Shown here one piece after another: positions 17,768-26,519 of a stretch of 64,000 nt of DNA; positions within the stretch are counted from its first letter, which is position 1, and each line of letters begins with the position of its first letter. Below the pieces are notes generated by a model that was not told the origin of the DNA, ran no database searches, and was given only the letters and a program-made list of their open reading frames with translations. Source of the stretch: Stenotrophomonas_A sp035629025 (GTDB lineage Bacteria > Pseudomonadota > Gammaproteobacteria > Xanthomonadales > Xanthomonadaceae); contig DASPIU010000059.1 of assembly GCA_035629025.1 (NCBI GenBank), positions 1 through 64,000 on the forward strand. The letters run 5' to 3'. The position numbers and the translations under genes were made by a program.

Positions 17768-18493
17768 TCACTGATGCGCCGCCCGCCCCCGCCGTCCATC
17801 CTTGCCCTGCGCAGTCGCACGACTCTGCACGAAATCCGGAAACACCTCCGCCAGCGGCATCGTGTCCGGCAGGATGTAGAACACCCCACCCCGCTCGAAG
17901 GTCGGGCGCACGACGGCTTCGTAGAACTCCGGCGACACGTTGATGCAGCCATGCGTCACGCGGTTGTCCTCCGGCTCAGGCGATGCAAGGCGCTCGGCGC
18001 GCCTCTCGGCCGGCACACCCGTAGCCGTCGGGTGGATGGAGACCGCCGAATCGTAGTCGACCCACAGTACGCGCCCGGCATCGATGGAGGGACCAAAGCC
18101 ACCCACGAAGCGGCCCGCAGGCGTCGTGCGGTCCCGGCCCGGAATCTCGCGAAGCGCGAGGCCCGCAACACCGGGCGCCGAATGATCACCGGTCGCCGAA
18201 CCAAACAGCCCGGGCGCGGCGCCGAGCAGACGGCCGTCGCCGCCAAACACCAGGATCTGCGCCGCCGCCTTGTCGATCACCGCGAACGGATAGCCTTCGC
18301 TGTCCTTGGTCGCGACAACCCAGCCCGCGAGCGCGATCATCGTGTCGGATACTTCCTGGCCTTGCGGCAACTGGTCCACGGCGGCCACCGGCTGCGCGGG
18401 CGCCTCTTCGGCCTTGGCCACGCCGGAACTGGCAAACGCCAATGCCAACGCCAGTGCGCCACAAGTGACTCGGATCGCAGGGAGCTTGTACAT
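17768..18493 (-). CDS. L,D-transpeptidase (YkuD fold), periplasmic
   Basis: 241 residues with a signal peptide (to about residue 28). The YkuD domain covers about 70-215, with the first conserved His in SIHPT and the catalytic motif as THGCINV (Cys about 181), a Thr in place of the usual Ser before HGC. Such enzymes make 3-3 cross-links in peptidoglycan or attach a lipoprotein to it. The gene lies 111 bases downstream of an Lpp-like lipoprotein gene on the same strand, which suggests the second role. A terminator separates the two, so this gene may have its own promoter or rely on read-through. Confidence 0.88.
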   Translation of the reverse strand: MYKLPAIRVTCGALALALAFASSGVAKAEEAPAQPVAAVDQLPQGQEVSDTMIALAGWVVATKDSEGYPFAVIDKAAAQILVFGGDGRLLGAAPGLFGSATGDHSAPGVAGLALREIPGRDRTTPAGRFVGGFGPSIDAGRVLWVDYDSAVSIHPTATGVPAERRAERLASPEPEDNRVTHGCINVSPEFYEAVVRPTFERGGVFYILPDTMPLAEVFPDFVQSRATAQGKDGRRGRAAHQ

Positions 18494-18531
18494 ATTGATA
18501 AGACGATTCCTTGGAACTAAGAGCGGTGAAG

Positions 18532-18567
18532 AAAAAAGGACCGGCAGCCCGCAAAGGCCACCGGTCC
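18532..18567 (-). terminator. Rho-independent terminator after the Lpp-like gene
   Basis: On the minus strand, GGACCGG pairs with CCGGTCC (18561-18567 with 18538-18544), followed by six T (18532-18537). It lies just after the stop of the lipoprotein gene and before the L,D-transpeptidase gene. Confidence 0.8.
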
Positions 18568-18604
18568 CGATTCAAACCGCGCGTCACAGACTCCGCAAGC
18601 GCGT

Positions 18605-18871
18605 TTACCCGCGAGGCACGCGGCGCGGCGCCGTTTCCAGCCGCTGCACGCGGCCTTCGATCTGATCCAGCCGCTGATTGGCCTGCTGCGCGGACTGATT
18701 GGCAGACTCGGCGCTCTGGGCGGCGCTCTGCACCTTCGCGTCGAGGTTATCGAGGCGCGAGTTGATCGTCGCAAACTCTTCTTTATAAGTAGCGCAACTG
18801 GCAAGGCTGAGCGCGACGATTGCCACGCCAAACGTACGTGCCACTGCTACATTCTTCTTGGTCCGAAACAT
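18605..18871 (-). CDS. Lpp-like outer-membrane lipoprotein with an alanine-zipper coiled coil
   Basis: 88 residues. A lipoprotein signal ends in LSLASC (Cys about residue 26). The mature part is one long heptad coiled coil (INSRLDNLDAKVQ, then repeated Ala/Ser/Gln, then NQRLDQIEGRVQRL), as in Braun lipoprotein and OprI. It lacks the C-terminal lysine that links Lpp to peptidoglycan and ends in VPRG instead. Its neighbour is an L,D-transpeptidase, the enzyme class that makes that link in enterobacteria. Either linkage uses another residue or this lipoprotein stays free. Confidence 0.82.
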   Translation of the reverse strand: MFRTKKNVAVARTFGVAIVALSLASCATYKEEFATINSRLDNLDAKVQSAAQSAESANQSAQQANQRLDQIEGRVQRLETAPRRVPRG

Positions 18872-19005
18872 TGCGATCTCCTTCGTCCGGGACTTCGGAA
18901 TTAGCGGCTGTTTGCCGCTGCCATGACCCGGTCTCAACGTACGTTGCAATGTGTTGACGAATTGTGAAGGCGTGCCGCGTTGCAAGGCCCTGGCAGCCGC
19001 ACCAC

Positions 19006-20517
19006 TCACGCCGTATCGCGTTGCGGTGCAGCCTCCCGGTGGCCCTCACCGATCGCTGAAAAGCCTGCGTCTGTCAGCCGCAGATTCTCCAAGCCGGGCC
19101 CCAGGGTGGACAGTGCCAGCACCTGCGCCGCACTGCGCAGCCGCTCCACATCCGCCGGGTCCGCGCTGGCGCGGGTCGCCTCGATCGCACGCGCCAGCAC
19201 CACGACGTGGCAGGCCAGCAATGCCTGCAGATCACGCCGGGTAGCAGCCGGCCAGCGCCGCGGCGGATGCGCCAACCACGCGCGCACTTGCCGCAGCACC
19301 GCCTCGCACTGGGCCGCACTGGGCGTCGGCGCCTGCGTCGCTGTCACCCACAGCGTCACCAGATAGGCGGCAATGCCGTCGGACAGGCACTGTGCCGAGA
19401 GCCCAAAGCAGCCGAGCAGCAGCGAATGCAGCGCGGCGAAATCCTGCGCTTTCGCCAACTCGCTCAGCGCATCGGCGCTGAGTACGTGATGCGCATGCAG
19501 CGCCTGGGCCATCACTTCATTGCTGAGCGGCGCGTCGGTTTCGGGCGTCAGTTGCGTGCCATCGTTTGACCCATGGCGCAGGCGCGAAAGGAAGTCCTCC
19601 CCCAGACAACTGGCGATCAGCGGCGAGGTAAAAGGCAGCAGGCTTGACCAGCGCTCGCGTCCGGACAAGGCCGGCAGCGGCACGGCGTAGCTGTCCAGCG
19701 ATGCCGCGATCACATCCGGATCAGCGCCTGGCGAACTGGCGCGCTCGCGCAGCCATTGCCGCGGTGGGGTGCCGACCAGTTCCTGGAAAACGCGGTGGAA
19801 TTGCGCATAGCTGCCGAAGCCGGCGTCCTCGGCCGCGCGCAGCAGCGTGTCACCGTCACGGAATCGGGTCATGAAGCGCAGCAGGCGGAAGCGATTGCGC
19901 CACTCCACGAAAGGGCGCTGCGTTTGTGCAACAAACAGCCGGCTAAGGTAGCTGGCCGCCACGCCGGTGCGGGCAGCCAGTTCTGGCAAGGTGAGGCGGC
20001 CGCCTTCCTCGCGCATCAACAACAGTGCGCGGCCCACGGCTGGATGCACATCCTGACGTTGCTGGGACGGCACGCGTGTTGCGCGCTGCGCGCGGCGGAT
20101 CGCGTAGACAATGCCGGCGTTGTAGGTCTCCATGTCGTCGGAGTCCTGCGCGATCTCGCCAAACAAGCGGTCCAGCTCCACCTGGTCACGCGGGCCGATG
20201 GCATGGGCCGGTTCGGCATCAATCAGCATCAGCCACTGCGCGGAAACCAGATCCGGTCGCACCGTGCCCACCCACATCTGCAGATGTGCCGAACGGGTCA
20301 GTCGATGCCTGCGCCCGGGCGCGATCCACACCATCACGCCAGGCTTGAGCGCGATCTCGGTGTCCTCCAGCTGGTAGCGTCCGCTGCCGCGCAGCACCAG
20401 GTTGAACTCCAGCACCGCATGCTGGTGGTCCACCCGCAACTGCGTGCCGGCCGCGGTGCGCCGCAGCTCGCCCACCATCTGACCAGGCAGGGTCACCGAA
20501 GGATTGTCGATCAGCAC
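19006..20517 (-). CDS. AraC-family regulator with a long extra C-terminal domain
   Basis: 503 residues from GTG 20517. Residues about 15-110 form an AraC-type cupin ligand domain (HAVLEFNLVLRGSGRYQLED, then WIAPGRRH). Residues about 165-270 hold the double helix-turn-helix: LTLPELAARTGVAASYLSRLF, and AAEDAGFGSYAQFHRVFQELVGTPP in outline, the conserved AraC signature. Normal AraC proteins stop here; this one continues for about 230 residues of helical, Ala/Leu-rich sequence of unknown function. An FNR-type box sits 59 bases upstream. It diverges from the YadA-type adhesin and subtilisin operon, which is its probable target. Confidence 0.82.
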   Translation of the reverse strand: MLIDNPSVTLPGQMVGELRRTAAGTQLRVDHQHAVLEFNLVLRGSGRYQLEDTEIALKPGVMVWIAPGRRHRLTRSAHLQMWVGTVRPDLVSAQWLMLIDAEPAHAIGPRDQVELDRLFGEIAQDSDDMETYNAGIVYAIRRAQRATRVPSQQRQDVHPAVGRALLLMREEGGRLTLPELAARTGVAASYLSRLFVAQTQRPFVEWRNRFRLLRFMTRFRDGDTLLRAAEDAGFGSYAQFHRVFQELVGTPPRQWLRERASSPGADPDVIAASLDSYAVPLPALSGRERWSSLLPFTSPLIASCLGEDFLSRLRHGSNDGTQLTPETDAPLSNEVMAQALHAHHVLSADALSELAKAQDFAALHSLLLGCFGLSAQCLSDGIAAYLVTLWVTATQAPTPSAAQCEAVLRQVRAWLAHPPRRWPAATRRDLQALLACHVVVLARAIEATRASADPADVERLRSAAQVLALSTLGPGLENLRLTDAGFSAIGEGHREAAPQRDTA

Positions 20518-20576
20518 GTCACACGATCACTACCACGAAGGGACGCGAAACATAGCACCGCACTGCTGCCAGCCAC

Positions 20577-20590
20577 CTGACCTGAGTCAA
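20577..20590 (-). promoter_or_regulatory. FNR/CRP-family box before the AraC regulator gene
   Basis: Read on the minus strand, TTGAC-TCAG-GTCAG, one mismatch from the palindrome, ending 59 bases before GTG 20517. A -10-like CTATGT lies 35 bases after the box start. Spacing matches the boxes before the autotransporter genes. Confidence 0.55.
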
Positions 20591-20892
20591 GCGCGATGGC
20601 CTCTCTCTGTGTGCGTGTACACCGCGCGTTCGGAATGCGCTGCGGCGCTGCGTCACAGCGTGACAAGCGGTGCGAAGAACATCGCAAGAAACGATAGGAC
20701 CTGGCCGTCGGGTATGGGGCACATTCAGTTTTCGCGCCACAGGGAGTTGCGCGTCGCCCCGCTTGCGGCCAGTTGAACGCAACGCGGAAAACCCGCACAC
20801 GCTCTGCTGGTCGCCATGTCCGTCCCATCGATCTGCGCTGGACCTGTCTCCCAACCCCATGCCGCCCGGCCGCGACTTGCCGTGCCTGACGT

Positions 20893-20941
20893 GATGTATC
20901 GGCCCCGGCTGCTTCTGGTGCGCCGGCTGCACTGATACATC
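20893..20941. promoter_or_regulatory. spaced inverted repeat upstream of the YadA-type gene
   Basis: GATGTATC at 20893-20900 and GATACATC at 20934-20941 form a perfect 8-bp inverted repeat with arms 41 bases apart, about 107 bases before the adhesin start. The spacing (about four helical turns) suits a looped pair of regulator sites, perhaps for the AraC protein encoded divergently. The rest of the 20518-21047 gap shows only the FNR-type box and no gene. Confidence 0.45.
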
Positions 20942-21047
20942 GCCGCGGCGCCCTCGCGCCCGCCCCTCCTTCATTTCGTCGACCTGACGCATGCCGCTCG
21001 CGGCGTGGCAGGCCGATCTTTGCCGCCCTGTCAGGAGAGAACCAAAG

Positions 21048-23135
21048 ATGATGAGTCACACCCCGGCCCCGCTGGCGATCGCAATCGCGCTGGGCCTGTC
21101 GCTGGCGATACCGCAGGCATACGCACAGGCCGCGCCAGTGACCGATCCGCTATCCGCGAACTGCGAGCCCACCGCCAGTGCACCCTGCCCGATCGCCGAT
21201 GGCAGCCAGATGTCGGCCGCCGCGCTCGCCGCCGGCGACATGTTCGATGCCATCGGCGATGGTTCCGATGCCGACATCGCCCAGGCACTCGGCGAGTCCT
21301 CGGTAGCCGCCGGTGGTGCGGCGCTGGCGCTGGGCGCGGGGGCCTCGGCCTTCGGCTGGGGCACTACCGCCATCGGCGATTTCAGCCTCGCCGCCGGCTA
21401 CGGCAGCAGTGCGCTCGGCTATTCGTCAGTGGCGGTAGGCGGCTACGCGCTGCTGCCGGATACTTTCCTCAATCCGGAGGGCATCGAGATCACCACCGCC
21501 GCCAACGGCGACAACGCGGCCGCATTCGGTCCGGGCGCGGTCGCCGACGGCCTGGCAACCTACGCGGCCGGTGCTGGCGCGCATGCGGTTGGCGATCTGT
21601 CCAATGCGATCGGTCTGCGCGCCCTGTCCGACGGAATTGCATCGATTGCGATCGGCGGCTGGAGCGAATCCTATGGCCTGTTCAGCAGTGCCGTGGGCTA
21701 CCAGGCATTGGCCAATGGCGAAAGCGCTACCGCCATCGGCTCCGGCTCGCGCGCGGTGAACTACAACACGGCCGCGATCGGTTCCAACGCGATGGCGGTC
21801 GCCGACAACGCCACGTCCGTCGGTGGGATCTCGTGGGCGGGCGGCATCATGTCCACCGCGGTGGGCTCGGCGGCGCAAGCCGCGGGGCTGCGCGCCACGG
21901 CCCTGGGCAATGGCAGCTGGGCACGCGACGACTATTCCAGTGCGCTGGGCGCGCTGGCGCAGGCCAATGGCAACGGCTCGATCGCCATCGGTGGTCAGGC
22001 GGTGGCCGGCGGCTTCAACCCGTTCCCGCCGCCGCTGGACGACGAGAACCCGTGCTGGGAATGCTACGGCCTGTATCGCGCCGAGAATGCGATCGCCATG
22101 GGCACCTATGCGCAGGCGTTCAAGGCCAGCAGCGTTTCCATCGGCTACGACTCGCTGGCCAACGGCGACAACAGCGTGGCGCTGGGCGCCGGCTCCTGGG
22201 CCGACCGCGACAATGCCGTGTCCATCGGCGCCTCGCAGGAACGCACCAACAACCAGTACAGCTACCGCACGCTGCAGCCGTTTACCCGGCAGCTGATCAA
22301 TCTTGCAGCCGGCACCGAGGATACCGACGCGGTCAACCTCGCCCAACTGAAGGCCCTGGGCGCGGTGTTCGGCGGTGGCATCGACCTGACCGGCGGCAAC
22401 GTCGGCGCACCGGTGTTCACCATCCAGGGGCAAGGCTATGGCAACGTCGGCGCTGCGTTTGCGGCGGTCGATGCGCGCCTGACCCAGGTCGGCAACAGCC
22501 TGGGCAACCTGCAAGGCCAGCTCGACAACCTGCCGCCTCCGCCACCGCCCACCGCCAATCCGGATGGCGTGAACTACAGCGACGATGGTCACGGCGCGAT
22601 CACCCTCGATGGTCAGGGCGGCACGCGGATCAGCAATGTCGCCGATGGCCAGGCCGCGCACGATGCCGCCAACCTGGGCCAGGTCCAGCAGGGTGACGCA
22701 GCGACCCTGGCGACGGCGCAGAACTACACCGATGCCAGTGCATCGCGCACCCTTGCCAGCGCCAACACCTATGCCGACGGCACGGCCACACGCGCGCTGA
22801 CCTCGGCCAATGCCTACACCGACTCGCGCTTCAACACGCTCAACGACCGCTTCGACAACCTCAGCCAGAACGTGGACCACCGCCTCGCCGCGCAGGACAA
22901 GCGCATCGACCGCATGGGCGCGATGAGCTCGGCCATGATGGGCATGGCGATGAACGCGGCCAACGCACGCAGCCCCGGTGGCCGCCTGGCCGTGGGCGCC
23001 GGCTTCCAGAACGGCGAAAGCGCAATGGCGATCGGCTATTCGCGCCGGATCGGCGAGCGAGCCAGCTTCAGCATCGGCTCGGCCTTCAATAGCGACGACC
23101 AGTCCGCAAGCGTCGGCTTCGGCGTCGATCTGTGA
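21048..23135 (+). CDS. YadA-like trimeric autotransporter adhesin
   Basis: 695 residues from ATG 21048 (AGGAGAG ribosome site). A signal peptide ends near residue 26 (AYAQ). Residues about 60-420 are YadA head repeats of the SVAVGGYAL / ATAIGSGSRA type, about 14 residues each. AVNLAQLKAL (about 428) and AANLGQV (about 545) are neck or stalk connectors, interrupted by a proline run. A short coiled coil (about 560-620) leads to the 70-residue YadA anchor with SSAMMGMAMNAA and GFGVDL at the end. It should form a trimer on the surface and mediate adhesion. A cysteine pair in the head (CWEC) is unusual for this family. The next gene, a subtilisin, starts 24 bases after its stop. Confidence 0.92.
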   Translation: MMSHTPAPLAIAIALGLSLAIPQAYAQAAPVTDPLSANCEPTASAPCPIADGSQMSAAALAAGDMFDAIGDGSDADIAQALGESSVAAGGAALALGAGASAFGWGTTAIGDFSLAAGYGSSALGYSSVAVGGYALLPDTFLNPEGIEITTAANGDNAAAFGPGAVADGLATYAAGAGAHAVGDLSNAIGLRALSDGIASIAIGGWSESYGLFSSAVGYQALANGESATAIGSGSRAVNYNTAAIGSNAMAVADNATSVGGISWAGGIMSTAVGSAAQAAGLRATALGNGSWARDDYSSALGALAQANGNGSIAIGGQAVAGGFNPFPPPLDDENPCWECYGLYRAENAIAMGTYAQAFKASSVSIGYDSLANGDNSVALGAGSWADRDNAVSIGASQERTNNQYSYRTLQPFTRQLINLAAGTEDTDAVNLAQLKALGAVFGGGIDLTGGNVGAPVFTIQGQGYGNVGAAFAAVDARLTQVGNSLGNLQGQLDNLPPPPPPTANPDGVNYSDDGHGAITLDGQGGTRISNVADGQAAHDAANLGQVQQGDAATLATAQNYTDASASRTLASANTYADGTATRALTSANAYTDSRFNTLNDRFDNLSQNVDHRLAAQDKRIDRMGAMSSAMMGMAMNAANARSPGGRLAVGAGFQNGESAMAIGYSRRIGERASFSIGSAFNSDDQSASVGFGVDL

Positions 23136-23158
23136 CCCTCTCTCAAGGAATTCATCGC

Positions 23159-25114
23159 ATGCGCAACGCACACAATCCCCGCTGGGCCGTGCTGGCCTTC
23201 GCCCTCGCCACGGCCCTGGGCAGCAGCAGCGCCCTGGCCGCCAGTGCCACTCACGCCCTGCCCAAAGGCAAGGCGCCACGCACCGCCAGCGGCAACAACG
23301 CGGAAACCTTTGATCGGTTCATCGTCACCTACAAGGCCGGCACCACGCCACAGCGTGATCGCAGCATCGGCCTGGCCAACGTGCGCAGCGCCATCGCGCG
23401 CTCGGGCATGAGCACGGCCGGCGCCAACGCAGTCAGCGCGCAGTACGTCCGCCGCCTGGGCACGGGTGCCGACCTGATGCGCACGTCGCGCAAGCTCGAT
23501 GCCGCTTCGGCCAATGTGCTGCTGCAGCAGATCGCCGCCGACCCGAACGTCGCCAGCGTGCAGATCGATCGCCGCATGTACCCGGTCCGCGACCTGCGCA
23601 TGGCGGTGGCCGATGTCGATGCGCCGGTGGCAGTGGACGACCCGCACTACGCCACCTATCAATGGCACTTGCGCGAAGGCGCCGGCGCCAGCGAGACCGT
23701 CGGCGCCGACAGTGCGCCGGTCGCCAATCGCGGCGGCAGCAATGTTGCCAAGGCCTGGAATTACGCCGATGGCACGGGCGTGGTGGTGGCGGTGCTCGAC
23801 ACCGGCATCACCCAGCATCCCGACCTGGACCTGTCGCTGGCTGATGCTGGCTACGACTTCATCAGCGATGCCTACACTTCCGGCCGCGCCAGCGACGGCC
23901 GCGCGCCCGGTGGCTGGGACCTGGGCGACTGGACCGACGCCGAGCCCTACCTGTCCAACTACAACTGCGTGAACCCGAACAACCCCGCGCGCGAGAGCAG
24001 CTGGCATGGGACGCATGTGTCCGGCACCGTTGGCGAAATCACCAACAACGCCGCTGGCATGGCGGGTGCGGCCTACGGCGCGAAGGTGCTGCCGGTGCGC
24101 GTGCTCGGCCATTGCGGCGGCTATACCTCCGACATCGCCGACGGCATCATCTGGGCCGCGGGCGGCCACGTCGAAGGCGTGCCGGACAACCAGCTCCCGG
24201 CGCAGGTCATCAACATGAGCCTCGGCGGCAGCGGTGTGTGTACCGCCGACGACATCACCGGCCAGGCCATCGCGCAGGCCAACAGCCTCGGCGCGGTGGT
24301 GATCGTGGCCGCCGGCAATGCCAACTACGATGCCGGCAGCTTCTCGCCGGCCAGTTGCCCGGGCGTCATTACCGTGGCCGCCAACGGCGTTACCGGCAAG
24401 CGCGCGTACTACTCCAACTACGGTAGCAAGATCACCTTGTCCGCGCCGGGCGGCGGTGTCTTTCTCAACGATGATCCCAATGCCGGCGTCGATGCCTATG
24501 CGGGTTATGTGTGGTCGGCGATCAACGGCGGCGCCCATGAGCCGGGCGAGCCGATGTACGGCGGCATGGCCGGCACCTCGCAGGCAACCCCGCACGTTTC
24601 CGCGGTGGCCGCGCTGATGATCGCCGCCGCGCGCGATGCGAGCCAACCGGCACTGACGCCCACCCGCATCCGGCAGATTCTCACCGCCACGGCGCGTCCG
24701 TTCCCGGCCACGCCAGACAAGGCGATCGGGCCCGGCATCGTCGATGCCTACGCGGCGGTCAATCTGGCGATGGGCAAGACCGACGTGCCGCTGGTCGCGA
24801 CCCCGCTGAGCAATGGCGTCACCGTGCGCGGGCTGTCCGGCTCGGCCGGCCAGGCGCTGCTGTTTCGCATCGACGTACCGGCCGGCGCGCGCAACCTGAC
24901 CCTGCGCACGCTGGGCGGCACCGGTGATGTCACCTTGTCGGCAGGTCTGTTCCAGCCGACGTTCGACACGCCGCTGCCCAAGGTCTCCGAGCACATCGGC
25001 AATACCGAGTCATACATCGTCGCCGCGCCGCAGGCCGGCACGTATTACGTGCAGGTCAGCGGCGTCAGCACCTTCACCAATGTCAGCCTGCTGGCGGTGT
25101 ATTCGGGTCCGTAA
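23159..25114 (+). CDS. secreted subtilisin-like serine protease (S8) with propeptide and PPC domain
   Basis: 651 residues. The signal peptide ends near residue 27, and an I9-like propeptide (FDRFIVTYKAG) runs to about 165. The catalytic Asp is in VLDTGIT (about 213), the His in HGTHVSG (about 282) and the Ser in GTSQATPH (about 472). A C-terminal pre-peptidase (PPC) beta-sandwich follows (about 555-651). Three cysteine-containing loops (CVNPN, GHCGGY, GVCTAD and SCPG) suggest disulphides. Such proteases are exported by the type II system in this group of bacteria. The operon with the trimeric adhesin suggests shared regulation, possibly processing or release of the adhesin. A GCCGCGGCA hairpin (25132-25153) without T-run follows. 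Confidence 0.92.
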   Translation: MRNAHNPRWAVLAFALATALGSSSALAASATHALPKGKAPRTASGNNAETFDRFIVTYKAGTTPQRDRSIGLANVRSAIARSGMSTAGANAVSAQYVRRLGTGADLMRTSRKLDAASANVLLQQIAADPNVASVQIDRRMYPVRDLRMAVADVDAPVAVDDPHYATYQWHLREGAGASETVGADSAPVANRGGSNVAKAWNYADGTGVVVAVLDTGITQHPDLDLSLADAGYDFISDAYTSGRASDGRAPGGWDLGDWTDAEPYLSNYNCVNPNNPARESSWHGTHVSGTVGEITNNAAGMAGAAYGAKVLPVRVLGHCGGYTSDIADGIIWAAGGHVEGVPDNQLPAQVINMSLGGSGVCTADDITGQAIAQANSLGAVVIVAAGNANYDAGSFSPASCPGVITVAANGVTGKRAYYSNYGSKITLSAPGGGVFLNDDPNAGVDAYAGYVWSAINGGAHEPGEPMYGGMAGTSQATPHVSAVAALMIAAARDASQPALTPTRIRQILTATARPFPATPDKAIGPGIVDAYAAVNLAMGKTDVPLVATPLSNGVTVRGLSGSAGQALLFRIDVPAGARNLTLRTLGGTGDVTLSAGLFQPTFDTPLPKVSEHIGNTESYIVAAPQAGTYYVQVSGVSTFTNVSLLAVYSGP

Positions 25115-25179
25115 GCGGAACTCGCGCCCGGGCCGCGGCAGGGATGCCGCGGCTCAGGTCGGCGGCGCCGATGAGGCGC

Positions 25180-26406
25180 TCATTGCGCAGGGCAATCATT
25201 GACCACCGGCTTGCCAGCAAGCCGATCGCCAAGCCAGTCAACCACCGCCGGCGCGGCATCCCGCGCGATGAAACCATGGCCGACCTTCGGCAACGTCAGC
25301 CAGCGCACGGCACTGCCCTGCGCACAAAGCCGATCGCGATACGCCTCGGTCACGGCTGGCCGTACCAGATTGTCGGCGTCGCCTTGCGCGATCAGGACCG
25401 GAATGCCCGGCGGCGTCAGTCCCGGGGTGTTCTCGCGCAACAATTGATTCCACGGCGACGCCCGGGTGATGTCGGCCACCTTGAGGAAATGCTGCTTCAG
25501 CGGGCGGCCAGACCAACCACGCTCTACCAGGTCCAGCGGGCTTTCTATGCACTCGCGAGCGAGCGTATCCATGGTCTTGCGGGCCTGGGGTTGCAGGACC
25601 GGATCGAGCGACAGGTCATACAGGCGGCTCCAGGACCACAAGGTCATGGCGGTGATGTTGCGCCCGCCGGTGGAGTCGGCATCGTCGCGCAGCAGGATGT
25701 CCAGCGCAGTGGCTGGCGCGGCCACGGCAACACCGCGCAGATGCAGCTCGGGGGCATAGGTTTTCGCCAGTTCGGCTGCATACAACGCGGCGTGGCCGCC
25801 TTGCGAATGCCCCCAAAGGGCGTAGCGATCGCTGGCCTCGGACTTCAACAACGCCCGCGCGGCGCGCACGGAATCGAGCACGGCGCGGCCTTCGCTCACG
25901 CCCACCAGATAGGGATGCGTGCCCGCGGTGCCCAGGCCCGGATAATCGGTCGCCACCACCACGTCGCCTTGGGCAAGCAAGCCATCCAGGCCGGCTATTT
26001 CCTTGAACTTCGTGCGTGCCAGCGACGGCGCGCATTGCGTGGCGACGCCCGTCGTCGGATGCGCCCAGGCCACGAGTGGGCGCCCTCCCTTGGGCGCCGG
26101 CGAAGACGGCGCCAGCAGTAGCGCCGACACAGCGATCGGTTCGTCATGCACTCCGCGCGAGGCATAGAGCAGGCGCCAGGCCCGGGCACCGGCGGGTACG
26201 TCCGCGTTGATGGCTTCAGCGCGGATCAGTGATCCGGCTGGGCCGATGCTGTCGCTTGTCGTCAGCGCATAGAACGGCTGCACGGGCGCTTCCACTGGAG
26301 GTTGAGCGGCAGCGGGCCCGGCGCCAACAGCACACAAGGCGATAGCGATAGCGAAGTTGGCCCCGCGGTCGTGCAGGGAGAAGCGGGCTCGGAGCGCGGC
26401 GGACAT
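25180..26406 (-). CDS. secreted lipase-like alpha/beta hydrolase
   Basis: 408 residues with a signal peptide (to about residue 34, AAAQ). The sequence follows the secretory lipase (LIP) family: VAWAHPTTG near residue 110, DYPGLGTAG, nucleophile elbow GHSQGGH (Ser about 198), Asp in AQGDADNLV and His in KVGHGFIA close to the C-terminus. It probably hydrolyses lipids or other esters outside the cytoplasm. It is transcribed towards the subtilisin gene. An FNR-type box lies 57 bases upstream, the same spacing as for the autotransporters, which groups it with the surface regulon. Confidence 0.86.
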   Translation of the reverse strand: MSAALRARFSLHDRGANFAIAIALCAVGAGPAAAQPPVEAPVQPFYALTTSDSIGPAGSLIRAEAINADVPAGARAWRLLYASRGVHDEPIAVSALLLAPSSPAPKGGRPLVAWAHPTTGVATQCAPSLARTKFKEIAGLDGLLAQGDVVVATDYPGLGTAGTHPYLVGVSEGRAVLDSVRAARALLKSEASDRYALWGHSQGGHAALYAAELAKTYAPELHLRGVAVAAPATALDILLRDDADSTGGRNITAMTLWSWSRLYDLSLDPVLQPQARKTMDTLARECIESPLDLVERGWSGRPLKQHFLKVADITRASPWNQLLRENTPGLTPPGIPVLIAQGDADNLVRPAVTEAYRDRLCAQGSAVRWLTLPKVGHGFIARDAAPAVVDWLGDRLAGKPVVNDCPAQ

Positions 26407-26463
26407 CGTGGGGCCTTTATGAAAGTCTCACCCCCACGATAGTGAGTATTCGACTCGCTCGGC

Positions 26464-26477
26464 TTGACCTGGATCAA
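26464..26477 (-). promoter_or_regulatory. FNR/CRP-family box before the secreted lipase gene
   Basis: TTGAC-CTGG-ATCAA on the plus strand (TTGATCCAGGTCAA read towards the gene), ending 57 bases before ATG 26406. A -10-like CACTAT lies about 33 bases after the box start. It is identical in sequence to the box at 42126-42139. Confidence 0.7.
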
Positions 26478-26519
26478 GCAGCCGCCAGCACAGCGGCAGC
26501 GCCAGGGCCGCTCCAGCAA

